Source of the DNA: Rhodospirillaceae bacterium
GTDB taxonomy: Bacteria; Pseudomonadota; Alphaproteobacteria; UBA6615
Assembly (NCBI GenBank): GCA_018667335.1
Contig: JABIVD010000029.1
Location: forward strand, 1-64,000
Direction: 5' to 3'
DNA: 64,000 nucleotides
The position numbers and the translations under genes were made by a program. Under the pieces are notes generated by a model, which saw only the letters and a list, made by a program, of their open reading frames with translations, was not told the origin of the DNA and searched no databases. Below, in pieces: positions 28,701 through 36,248 of this stretch. Position 1 is the first letter of the stretch. Every line of letters starts with the position of its first letter.

Positions 28701-30609
28701 AGTCGCGCACCGTCGCGAGATCGATCTCCGCGCCGGCGCGAGACTGCATCTGAAAATCATGGACCCAGACCGTCCCCGACCCGTCACCATACTGATACTC
28801 GACCGCGAACGGCTCCTCACCGATCACCTTCAGACCCATATTCTCGAGCATCGGAATCACATCCGACAGGGGCAGCGCGCGCTCGGCATGATAGAGCTTC
28901 AGATGCACTGTCTGCGTGGCATCACCCTCCGGGCGATACAGGTTCAACTGCAGGTTATCCGAAATTCGCGCGGCGTCGATCGAGGCAATATCGCTCACTG
29001 CCGCGGCCGGGTCGTAACGGTCGCGATAGGCCGCAGTGAAGGCGTGCCCATAACGCTGGAACATGACCAGGCCGACCTCTTCACCACGCGTCTCGACCAG
29101 CTCATCTTGCAGCCGGTCCTCCCACGATCGGGTTGCCTCGCGCAGCGCCTCCTCAATCACCTCGATCCGGTAAGCCGGAATTCGACCGGGTCCGGTTTTG
29201 ATAACGAACAAGATTCTGGCCAGGACGGAATCCGTTCCGAATTCGGGGAAGAACGCGACGCAACTTCCGTCGAACGCCTCTTCAAGAATTTCCGCAAGCT
29301 TTTCGCGAAGTTCCGTACCGAAACGGTCGCGCGGCACAAATGTGAGCGCCGTGATGTAACGCTGAAACGGATCCTCACGGACGAACAGCGCCGTCCGTTG
29401 GCGTTCCTGTAAATGCAGGATGCCCAGTGCGTTTTCGAGCAACAGCTCCTCGTCGATCTGCAGCAACTCGTCGCGTGGGTAGGTCTCCAGGATGTGCGCC
29501 AGCGCCTTGGCATCATGGCTCGACACCGGGAATCCGGCGCCGTCCATCGTCTCCGCGATTTTTCGGCGCAGCATCGGAATTCGTGACGGAGAGACGCTGT
29601 AGGCGGTCGAGGTGAACAGGCCAACGATCATGCGTTCGCCCGTCACCTTGCCGGACGCATCGAATTTCTTCACGCCAACCACGTCCATATGTACGCGCCG
29701 GTGGACGGTCGCGCGCTGGTTCGCCTTCGTAATCATCACAAGATGAGGCTGGCGGATGAAGGACCGAACCTCCTCGGGAAGGGGCGCGTCATCGGCCCAG
29801 TTTTCAAAGATCGCCCGATCGACATCGCGCAGAAGGCCGAGCCCGCCAGGTTGCGCCTTCAACTTTTGCTTCGCACCCGAGCCCACATGGTCATATTCGC
29901 GATAGCCCAGAAACGTGAAATGATCGTCGAGCATCCATTCTACAAACGCGCGGGTTTCCTCGATCTCTGCCTTGGCAATTTTTTTCGGCTGTGTGTCCAG
30001 ATCTTCCAGGATGCCGGCGACCTTGCCCTGCATCGACTGCCAGTCCTGAACTGACGCGCCAACATCCTGCAGCACCTGCTCCAGCCGGCCCGTCAGATTG
30101 GCCAGCGTCTTGGGATCAGTCAGCTCGTTCACTTCGAAATGCATGAAGCTTTCGGCGCGCGCGCCATCAGCGGGGGTGCCCGCGCAATTCTTCATCGTGC
30201 CCGCCGCCGTGCGAGTCACCTGGAAGATCGGGTGAATTACCAGATGCACGGTCAGGCCCTGATAATTCAGCTCCGCCGTGACCGAATCGACAAGAAACGG
30301 CATGTCCTCCGTCGCGATCTCGACCACCGTGTGCGAACCGTTCCAGCCATGATCATCCTGGCGTGGATTGAAGACCCGGATCAGCGGTTCACCCGGCAAA
30401 CGCTTCTGCGCAAAACGAAGAAAGGACTCCGCGGAAGCAAAGAGCGTTTCCGCGTCCATCTCGGCGATGTCGACCGGCGGCACATTGGCATAGTAGGCGC
30501 TCACGAAGTCCGCACAGGCGGCTCCGGCATCGCCACCAAGACGCTTCCTGGCGAGCTGCGTCGCCTTGCTGACCAGATTTTTCTTCCGCGTAACGGTGCG
30601 CGTCGCCAT
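25735..30609 (-). CDS. gdhB: NAD-specific glutamate dehydrogenase, large (about 180 kDa) class
   Basis: This 1,624-residue protein has the size of the class found in alphaproteobacteria, Pseudomonas and Streptomyces. The N-terminal half carries ACT-like regulatory regions, the GDH core begins near residue 720, and the catalytic-Lys segment VIVPVGAKGGFVCKNLP lies near 850, with GGVARGGIRW-like sequence (DVARGGIRWSDRRED) before it. It interconverts glutamate and 2-oxoglutarate with NAD, usually in the catabolic direction. It is monocistronic with a 200-base divergent region upstream. A long open frame on the opposite strand inside it is a codon-bias shadow. Confidence 0.96.
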   Translation of the reverse strand: MATRTVTRKKNLVSKATQLARKRLGGDAGAACADFVSAYYANVPPVDIAEMDAETLFASAESFLRFAQKRLPGEPLIRVFNPRQDDHGWNGSHTVVEIATEDMPFLVDSVTAELNYQGLTVHLVIHPIFQVTRTAAGTMKNCAGTPADGARAESFMHFEVNELTDPKTLANLTGRLEQVLQDVGASVQDWQSMQGKVAGILEDLDTQPKKIAKAEIEETRAFVEWMLDDHFTFLGYREYDHVGSGAKQKLKAQPGGLGLLRDVDRAIFENWADDAPLPEEVRSFIRQPHLVMITKANQRATVHRRVHMDVVGVKKFDASGKVTGERMIVGLFTSTAYSVSPSRIPMLRRKIAETMDGAGFPVSSHDAKALAHILETYPRDELLQIDEELLLENALGILHLQERQRTALFVREDPFQRYITALTFVPRDRFGTELREKLAEILEEAFDGSCVAFFPEFGTDSVLARILFVIKTGPGRIPAYRIEVIEEALREATRSWEDRLQDELVETRGEEVGLVMFQRYGHAFTAAYRDRYDPAAAVSDIASIDAARISDNLQLNLYRPEGDATQTVHLKLYHAERALPLSDVIPMLENMGLKVIGEEPFAVEYQYGDGSGTVWVHDFQMQSRAGAEIDLATVRDSFHEGFARVCDQSVADDGFNNLILGAGLEWREILILRAYCKFLLQSRVAYSQSYMEETLANNPQLARIVVELFIARFDPAQAGTPASERRVQKLRKDLANGLDAVSNLDEDRIIRRFANAVDVTLRTNFFTTAEDGGFKPYASFKIDSTNVDDLPEPRPKKEIFVYSPRMEGCHLRGGDVARGGIRWSDRREDFRTEILGLQKAQMVKNSVIVPVGAKGGFVCKNLPAPTGDPQADRQATQEEVIACYSTLIRGLLDVTDNLVGGKLVPPETVVRYDADDPYLVVAADKGTATFSDIANGISQDYGFWLGDAFASGGSAGYDHKKMGITAKGAWESVKRHFREFGHDSQTQDFTTVGVGDMSGDVFGNGMLLSKHIKLVAAFNHMHIFIDPDPDPAKSFAERKRLFALPRSSWTDYETKLISKGGGIFERSAKSIKLSAEIKQMLGVTRDQMTPNELIRTVLVAEIDLLWFGGIGTYIKSTGESQADADDRSNDAVRVDAKTLRCKVIGEGANLGVTQLGRIEYARAGGRLNTDFIDNSAGVDCSDHEVNIKIALDDVVSGGDMNLKQRDALLVEMTDEVSDLVLNDNYLQTQAISQAERRAPELLESQWRVMRSLERRGLLDRPIEHLPDDERMADLQSNGMGLTRPEYAVLFSHAKIALYGDLLPTDVPDDSYLIKDLARYFPGPLRKRFEEQVARHRLRREIVATYVTNSLVNRVGAAFVHDLTERSGASADDVARAYVIARDVFDLRPLWRDIEALDLQVSTETQNRMAHELEELVERLTIWFLSNARRPLDIAATIERYAPGIRELVKKLPDIVAAEDRQGIDRHIGRLTDEGVPKALAQHIASLDVLAAGGDVVRIARDSGVPVLDTGRVYFELGARLGIDWVRHASKEITPESEWEKIAIDTIVDDSYRHQSALTNRVLDVAGGGKLGPKVAAGVVETWIGSRNGAVERTCQLLDDLRAGESVDLAKLSVASGQLRNLLAG

Positions 30610-30710
30610 CGAATATTTCCCTTTAGTCCCATGCGTCTCGCCGTCCGAATCGATCGGGCAGCCAGCTGACGCATCTCGGTTGCGTCAAAGATACGAACCG
30701 AATGGTAAAA

Positions 30711-30744
30711 CATGGTTAACACCGGCAAGCATTCGTTAACCATG
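30711..30744. promoter_or_regulatory. Inverted repeat with CtrA-like TTAACCAT half-sites
   Basis: catggttaac (30711-30720) is exactly mirrored by gttaaccatg (30735-30744) with a 14-base spacer. Each arm contains TTAACCAT, which resembles the CtrA half-site known from alphaproteobacteria; the TTAA cores are 16 bases apart, not the 7 of a full CtrA site. It lies between divergent gdhB and the small membrane protein gene. Confidence 0.5.
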
Positions 30745-30811
30745 TCTTTTCATACTGGTGGGCGATGACAACTGCGCCATCGCGCTGAACTTCCGGAACG
30801 TGAAACACGCC

Positions 30812-31192
30812 ATGACCGCGCAAGATATCAACTCAACGAACATCAACACCGGCCCCGAGCGCCCTATTCCCCTGCTCGACCGATTGCCTCAGGCGATCCG
30901 CGCCAGCCTGACGCCCGAACAGCAGCAAGCGCTTTCGGCTTTCATCGAACCGGCGCCGGCAAACGCACATCCGGTCGACCTCCGCCTGACCGTACCGGTT
31001 CCCGGCCGCCCTGTGTTCTTGTCAGTCTTGGCCGGTCCCGAACGGCGATCTAAAAGTCGCCGCCACCTCGAACGCCGGCGTCATCCGCTGCATACCATCG
31101 GCAACATCATCTTCCTCGGCTCAAGCCTGGTAGGCCTTTACGTGCTGGGACTGATTGCCTTCCTGGCCGCGGGCTCCATCCTCCAGTTCTGA
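30812..31192 (+). CDS. Small hypothetical protein with a C-terminal membrane segment
   Basis: I do not recognise this protein. From the ATG at 30812 it has 126 residues: a polar N-terminal half rich in Pro and Gln, a very basic segment (RRSKSRRHLERRRHPLH) and a C-terminal hydrophobic stretch IIFLGSSLVGLYVLGLIAFL that could be a tail anchor. The basic segment just before the hydrophobic one predicts that the N-terminus stays in the cytoplasm. The longer start at 30758 is possible but has no better ribosome site. It is divergent from gdhB, with which it may share the palindromic control region. Confidence 0.65.
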   Translation: MTAQDINSTNINTGPERPIPLLDRLPQAIRASLTPEQQQALSAFIEPAPANAHPVDLRLTVPVPGRPVFLSVLAGPERRSKSRRHLERRRHPLHTIGNIIFLGSSLVGLYVLGLIAFLAAGSILQF

Positions 31193-31270
31193 CGCCGACG
31201 TTTCGTCCCACATGCTGAGCCCGGCCCCGCCATGGCGCTTGTACCGGGTCGGGAATTACGAGACCCTTTG

Positions 31271-31286
31271 ACGAACATAAGTTCGT
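31271..31286. promoter_or_regulatory. Short palindrome before the FAH-family gene
   Basis: acgaac (31271-31276) and gttcgt (31281-31286) form a perfect 6-base inverted repeat with a 4-base spacer, 17 bases before the TTG start of the hydrolase gene. It could be a small operator or a weak hairpin at the ribosome site. Evidence is the repeat alone. Confidence 0.35.
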
Positions 31287-31302
31287 TTTGGGGGAAATCG
31301 CT

Positions 31303-32346
31303 TTGCGTCTCGTTACATTTTCCATTCCGGGGCAGGCAGCAATGCGCGTCGGCGCTTTCGTCGACAACGACACGAACATCGTCGATCTCGCTGCCGCCGC
31401 CAAAGAGATCTTCCCCGATGACGACCGCACCGCCCTCACATCGATGCTCGCGCTGATCGATGGCGGCGAGGCGGCGCTCACCCGAACCTACGAACTCTGC
31501 GATCGGACGGTCACCTGGGGTGTCGACAGCGCGATCCTGGCGCGCGACGCCGTCCGGCTCGAGGCGCCGTTGCCGAACCCGCGACGCCTGCGCGACTGTG
31601 CGTGCTTCCTGCAGCATCTGCGAAACGCCCGCGAAGTCCGGCACACCCGATTGGCCGCCCGTGAGGCAGACCCCGAAGCGGCGCTCGAGCGCTACCGCGC
31701 AGCCGGCGCCCTCGACGTGCCGCCCGAATGGGTCGCCGCGCCCGTGTATCTCAACAGCAACCATCTCAGCGTCATCGGTCCCGAGGACGAGGCGATCTGG
31801 CCCCATGGGGCACGACGCATGGACTACGAGCTCGAATGGGCGATGGTCACCGGCCGCAGCGGCGCCAACATCACCACCGCTAGCGCCGCCGACCACATCT
31901 TCGGCTACACGATCTTCAACGACATCAGCGCCCGGGATGTCCAGGCGATCGAGATCCGCAGCGGCGCCGGCATGGGCGGCCCCGGCAAGGATTTCGATGC
32001 CGGCAACATCTTCGGGCCCTGCATTGTCACCGCCGACGAAATCTCAGATCCCTACAATCTGGACATGTGCGCCCGTATCAACGGCGAAGAATGGAGCCGC
32101 GGTAACTCGTCGATGATGGACCATCGCTTCGAAGATGTGCTGTCCCATCTCAGCCGCAATCAGACCATCCATGCCGGCGAGGTCTTCGGGTCAGGCACCG
32201 TGCCAACCGGCTGCGGGCTCGAACATAATCGATACCTCGAAGACGGTGATGTGATCGAACTCGAAGTCGAAACCCTCGGCATCCTGACCACCCGGCTCGT
32301 CAAGCCGGCAGACTGGCGCGACCGCGAAAACCCCGACAAGAACTGA
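31303..32346 (+). CDS. Fumarylacetoacetate-hydrolase-family protein
   Basis: The TTG at 31303 is preferred because GGGGGA lies about 7 bases upstream and gives the family-typical N-terminus MRLVTFSIPG. The product has 347 residues. The FAH core shows PVYLNSNHLSVIGPEDEAIW, the metal-ligand segment RRMDYELEWAMV, FGYTIFNDISARDVQ and FGSGTVPTGCG. The family hydrolyses or decarboxylates beta-diketo or acylpyruvate intermediates, for example fumarylpyruvate in the gentisate pathway. It heads a rightward cluster with a cupin gene 10 bases downstream and the TTT transporter genes after that. Confidence 0.88.
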   Translation: MRLVTFSIPGQAAMRVGAFVDNDTNIVDLAAAAKEIFPDDDRTALTSMLALIDGGEAALTRTYELCDRTVTWGVDSAILARDAVRLEAPLPNPRRLRDCACFLQHLRNAREVRHTRLAAREADPEAALERYRAAGALDVPPEWVAAPVYLNSNHLSVIGPEDEAIWPHGARRMDYELEWAMVTGRSGANITTASAADHIFGYTIFNDISARDVQAIEIRSGAGMGGPGKDFDAGNIFGPCIVTADEISDPYNLDMCARINGEEWSRGNSSMMDHRFEDVLSHLSRNQTIHAGEVFGSGTVPTGCGLEHNRYLEDGDVIELEVETLGILTTRLVKPADWRDRENPDKN

Positions 32347-32356
32347 GGAAACCGAC

Positions 32357-32896
32357 ATGCCACGCAACATCCGCCGGGTCATCACCGGCCATGACGAGAA
32401 CGGCAACTCGATCGTCACAATCGACGAGACCATGACCCCCGACATGGGCCATGTGCTGTCCCCGGAAGGGCAAGCCAATGTTCGGCTCTCGGACGTCTGG
32501 GTTTCCAGCAACATCCCGGCCGACAACACAGGCAACGCCGACACGGTCGGCGACAAGGTCACGCTGGAGCCGCCGGCCGGGGGTGCAGTGTTTCGCGCGT
32601 TCGAAGTGCCGCCGGATTCCCAGCGCAACTTCGACGGCATGAAAAAGTATTTCGAGCAGATGGGCGCCAGTGACCGGCTCGACGGGCAGAAGCATCCCGG
32701 GATGCACAAGACTCAGTCGGTCGACTACCTGATGGTTGTTTCGGGCGAGGTCTGGCTGATCCTCGACGAGGAAGAAGTCTGCCTCAAGGCCGGCGACACC
32801 TGCGTCCAGCGCGGCACCCTGCACGCCTGGTCGAACCGCACGGAAGAACCCTGCCTGCTGGCGGGGATCCTGCTCGACGCAGTATCTCTCGACTAG
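32357..32896 (+). CDS. Cupin-domain protein
   Basis: This 179-residue protein has a single C-terminal cupin: QSVDYLMVVSGEVWLILDEE, then GDTCVQRGTLHAWSNRTEEP. The first cupin motif has Asp in place of the usual Glu ligand and HKTQSVD instead of H-x-H, so metal binding may be weak or altered. An N-terminal arm of about 80 residues precedes it. Homologues of this layout occur beside FAH-family hydrolases and TTT transporters. An isomerase or regulatory role cannot be distinguished from a dioxygenase. Confidence 0.8.
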   Translation: MPRNIRRVITGHDENGNSIVTIDETMTPDMGHVLSPEGQANVRLSDVWVSSNIPADNTGNADTVGDKVTLEPPAGGAVFRAFEVPPDSQRNFDGMKKYFEQMGASDRLDGQKHPGMHKTQSVDYLMVVSGEVWLILDEEEVCLKAGDTCVQRGTLHAWSNRTEEPCLLAGILLDAVSLD

Positions 32897-33068
32897 CCCC
32901 TCGACCAGAACGACCAATTCCCGGCCACAAATCGCGCAATTTGGAATTCTGGCCAGAGAGTCAAGGCGGAGAAAATTTTCCTTTTGGAAAAAATATTTGC
33001 TGTCCGGTACCCGATAGAGATACGTTTTCCGGACAATAAATCAAAAACCATCAGGGGTGGTCCCAATC

Positions 33069-34058
33069 ATGAAACGTTTTACATCATTCGCATTCGCGGC
33101 AATGGCCGTGGCCGGATTCACATTCGTGGCGCCGGGCACTGCATCTGCCGCAGATTTCCCAAGCAAAGCCGTTCAGCTCCAGGTGCCGTTCGCACCAGGT
33201 GGCGGCGCTGACCGGACGTTCCGTCTGTTTGCGCCTTATCTGGCCGAAGAACTCGGTCAGCCCGTGAAAGTCACCAACGTCGCCGGCGGCGGCGGCTGGG
33301 TCTCTTGGGGCCAGGTCGTCAACGACTGGAACGCAAGGCGCGACGACCACAAGCTGGCCGTCGTCAACATTCCGCACATCTTCTCGTTCCTGAACCCGGC
33401 CATGAAGCGCAGCGAAAAGCTGGAATCCTTCAACTTCCTGGCCTGGCATTCCTATGACCCCGGCCTCTGGCTGGTGCGTTGGGATGACGAGCGGTTCAGT
33501 AACCTCGACGATGTCCTCTCCTACGCACAAGAGCAGCCGATCATTGTTGCCCCGGGCAGCTTCGGCAGCGATGACCATATCGGCGTCGCGTTCGCACAGC
33601 AGGCGGTTCCGGGCTTCAAGGCGAAGTTCGTAACCAGCCGTGGCGACAACTCGAAGATCCAGCTGTTGCTGGGCAACCATGTCGACATGGTTGCGGCCAA
33701 TGTCGGCTTCTTCGTCAACTCCATCATGGAGCGCAAGCTGCGGCCGATCGCCGTGTTGCATTCGTCACCCTGGGAGGTTCTGCCGAGCGTCCCGACGTTC
33801 GAGGAGATCACCGGCAAGGTGAACATCACCTATGCCGGTCGCACACTCGCAACGGCAAACGGTCTCGAAGAAGAGAAGCGTACGATCTATCTCGACGCGA
33901 TCAAGCGGGCCATGGCCAATCCTGAGTACATCGCCAAGGAAGCCGCCAACAAGAACCACCTGATGTTCGCCGAGGGCGACGACATGTGGACTCTTCTGCG
34001 CGAAGGCCAGAAGGTCGCCGAGCAGGCCGCCTACTGGGAGCAGGAAGGCGTCCAGTAA
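33069..34058 (+). CDS. tctC: TTT-family (Bug/TctC) substrate-binding protein, system 1
   Basis: A clear Sec signal peptide (MKRFTSFAFAAMAVAGF, cleavage expected after ASA) leads into DFPSKAVQLQVPFAPGGGAD, the Bug-family N-terminus whose PFAPGGGAD loop contacts a carboxylate ligand. The mature protein has about 300 residues. A strong Shine-Dalgarno AGGGGTGG lies upstream. It binds an organic acid in the periplasm and delivers it to the TctAB permease encoded downstream. The ligand is unknown; Bug proteins bind dicarboxylates, aromatic acids and related molecules. Confidence 0.92.
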   Translation: MKRFTSFAFAAMAVAGFTFVAPGTASAADFPSKAVQLQVPFAPGGGADRTFRLFAPYLAEELGQPVKVTNVAGGGGWVSWGQVVNDWNARRDDHKLAVVNIPHIFSFLNPAMKRSEKLESFNFLAWHSYDPGLWLVRWDDERFSNLDDVLSYAQEQPIIVAPGSFGSDDHIGVAFAQQAVPGFKAKFVTSRGDNSKIQLLLGNHVDMVAANVGFFVNSIMERKLRPIAVLHSSPWEVLPSVPTFEEITGKVNITYAGRTLATANGLEEEKRTIYLDAIKRAMANPEYIAKEAANKNHLMFAEGDDMWTLLREGQKVAEQAAYWEQEGVQ

Positions 34059-34092
34059 GAATACGGGTACCGGAAACTCTGTTTCCAACACG

Positions 34093-34124
34093 CACGCCCC
34101 GTCGGTTTGATCCGGCGGGGCGTG
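34093..34124. terminator. Strong intercistronic hairpin between tctC and tctB (system 1)
   Basis: cacgccccg (34093-34101) pairs with cggggcgtg (34116-34124), extended inward by cgg/ccg and a G-U pair, giving about 13 pairs around a 6-base loop. No T run follows. Such hairpins usually stabilise the upstream binding-protein message or partly stop transcription, so that the periplasmic protein exceeds the permease. Confidence 0.65.
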
Positions 34125-34185
34125 TTGTCCCGTTCGTGACCTGCATAGAACGTTCCGGTCGCGAGACATCCTGGGGGGGAATTTC

Positions 34186-34635
34186 ATGACACGATTGATG
34201 GCCGAACGGCTCGTCGCCATAGGTATGATTTTGGCTGCTGGGTTCATGTACACCCAGACGATTGACTGGCCGCAACGCGCCGGTGCATTCCCGCAGTTCG
34301 CGGAAGTCGGCATCATGGTGCTCGCATTCGGCATGCTCCTGCGATCCCTCACGAAGCGGGACAAAGAGCGCCTCAAGGGCATGGTGAAGTTGGACTTCTC
34401 CTACACCGCCTGGAAGCCCGTCTACATCATGCTGCTCGGCGTGATTTATTCGGCGGCCGTGTTCAAGGTCGGCTTCTACGTCACTTCCTTCTTCTTCTAT
34501 TTCATTGCGGCATATATGACCGGCCTGAGAGATCACAAGCTGATCCTGATCACCGCCGCCATTCTGTTCCCGCTGCTGTATGCATTCTTCACCCTGACCC
34601 TCGGCGCATTTCTGCCCGAAGGCATCCTCTTTTAG
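34186..34635 (+). CDS. tctB: TTT-family small membrane subunit (TctB), system 1
   Basis: This 149-residue protein has four predicted membrane segments and the TctB-typical layout, including AERLVAIGMILAAGFMY at the N-terminus and FYVTSFFFYFIAAYMTGLRD. It precedes the TctA gene by 21 bases, and a GGGGGG ribosome site lies upstream of its ATG. TctB is the small permease subunit of the tripartite tricarboxylate transporter, acting in the inner membrane driven by the proton or sodium gradient. Confidence 0.88.
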   Translation: MTRLMAERLVAIGMILAAGFMYTQTIDWPQRAGAFPQFAEVGIMVLAFGMLLRSLTKRDKERLKGMVKLDFSYTAWKPVYIMLLGVIYSAAVFKVGFYVTSFFFYFIAAYMTGLRDHKLILITAAILFPLLYAFFTLTLGAFLPEGILF

Positions 34636-34656
34636 CGCCGCGCGGAGATACGGATC

Positions 34657-36186
34657 ATGGAAAGCATCGAATTTCTCCTGAACGTTCTGACGCTCGCCAA
34701 TATGGGCGCAATGTTCGTCGGCATCGTCGTCGGCCTCATCATCGGCGCCATCCCGGGCCTCGGACCGCCCATGGCCATCGCCCTGATGATCCCGATTTCG
34801 TTCGAATGGCCGGCCGAGACCGCACTCATCCTGATGGTCTCGACCTATGCCGCGGGCATCTATGGCGGCTCGTTCACCGCGATCCTGCTGCGCGCACCCG
34901 GCACCTCAGCTTCGGCGGCATCGGCCATCGAAGGCTATGAGATGACCAAGCGCGGCCGCGCGACCGAGGCCATCCGCATGTCCACCTTCGCCTCGGTGAT
35001 GGGCGGCCTGATCAGTGGCTTTGCGCTCCTCTATCTCGCGCCGCCGCTCGCCAAGATCTCACTCCTGTTCGGCCCGGCGGAATTCTTCGTGGTCGCCCTG
35101 CTGGGCCTAACGGCAATTGCGGCCGTGTCCTTCGGCGCCGTGCTCAAGGGCCTCATCGCGGGTTTGATCGGGTTGCTGATCAGCACGATCGGTGTGGATG
35201 CCGCATCGGCCTATCCGCGATTCAACTACGGCATGACCGGCCTCTTGTCGGGCGTTGGTATCCTGCCCGCCGTGATCGGCCTGTTCGCATTTGCCCAGGC
35301 GCTGACCCTGTGTGAGGGCAGCCCGAAAACCAACATCTCGGGCAAGGCCAAGCTCAGCTGGAACATCTGGCCCCGCTGGTCGGAGATCATGCATTGCCGC
35401 TGGTCTCTGGTGCGCGGCTGGGTGACCGGCTTGGTCATGGGCATCGTGCCCGCAGCCGGCGCCAGTGTGGCCCAGTGGATCGCCTATGCCTGGGAAATCC
35501 AGCGCGGCAAGCCCGGTGACAAGTTCGGTGAGGGCGAGGTCAAGGGTCTCGCCGCCACGGAAGGCTCCAACAATGGCGTGACGGGAACTTCCCTGATTCC
35601 GATGTTCGTGCTCGGCATCCCCGGCGGCATCTCGGCGGCCGTTATTCTCGGTGCCCTGATGATCCACGGGCTGCAACCCGGCGACCGTCTGTTCACGGAT
35701 TCACCCGAAGTCATCTTCACGGTGATCTGGGGCTTCATCCTTGCCAACTTCTTCATGGGCGGGATCGCCGCCGTGATGGCGCGCTTGCTGGCCTATGTCA
35801 CCCTGTTCCCACGCGGCCTGCTGGCGCCGATCATCATGATCTTCTGCGTCGTCGGCACCTTCGCCGCGAGCGGCAATCCGTGGGATGTCTGGATCATGGT
35901 TGCCATGGGGGTCATCGGCTACCTGGCGCAGAAGTATAACTTCTCACCCGCCGGTATCCTGCTGGGCATCATCCTCGGTCCGATTGCCGAACAAGGTCTG
36001 CGAAACGTCCTGATCGTCTCCAGCGACAGCCCGTTCAGCTTCATCTTCAGCCGATGGATCTCGGACGTCATCATCTTCATGATCGTGGTCGCGCTGTACT
36101 ACTCGTTCAAGCCGAAGGCCTGGGATCAGGCCGTCGAGCAGGGTGAAGCGACACTCGCGGCTGGCGGAGAGAAGAAGGATGACTAG
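34657..36186 (+). CDS. tctA: TTT-family large membrane subunit (TctA), system 1
   Basis: This 509-residue protein matches TctA: the early GLIIGAIPGLGPPMAIALMI, the ISGFALLYLAPPLAKISLLF segment, and the second GIVPAAGASVAQWIAYAWE loop, the two conserved glycine-rich motifs thought to line the transport pathway. About twelve membrane spans are expected. It forms the channel with TctB and receives substrate from the binding protein. The order tctC-tctB-tctA is canonical. The molybdenum hydroxylase gene follows 62 bases later on the same strand. Confidence 0.94.
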   Translation: MESIEFLLNVLTLANMGAMFVGIVVGLIIGAIPGLGPPMAIALMIPISFEWPAETALILMVSTYAAGIYGGSFTAILLRAPGTSASAASAIEGYEMTKRGRATEAIRMSTFASVMGGLISGFALLYLAPPLAKISLLFGPAEFFVVALLGLTAIAAVSFGAVLKGLIAGLIGLLISTIGVDAASAYPRFNYGMTGLLSGVGILPAVIGLFAFAQALTLCEGSPKTNISGKAKLSWNIWPRWSEIMHCRWSLVRGWVTGLVMGIVPAAGASVAQWIAYAWEIQRGKPGDKFGEGEVKGLAATEGSNNGVTGTSLIPMFVLGIPGGISAAVILGALMIHGLQPGDRLFTDSPEVIFTVIWGFILANFFMGGIAAVMARLLAYVTLFPRGLLAPIIMIFCVVGTFAASGNPWDVWIMVAMGVIGYLAQKYNFSPAGILLGIILGPIAEQGLRNVLIVSSDSPFSFIFSRWISDVIIFMIVVALYYSFKPKAWDQAVEQGEATLAAGGEKKDD

Positions 36187-36248
36187 GTCCTGATGTCCGC
36201 TTCGCTGGTCCGAGAGCCGCGAACCCCTGCGTTTTTCGGGGGCTGTTG

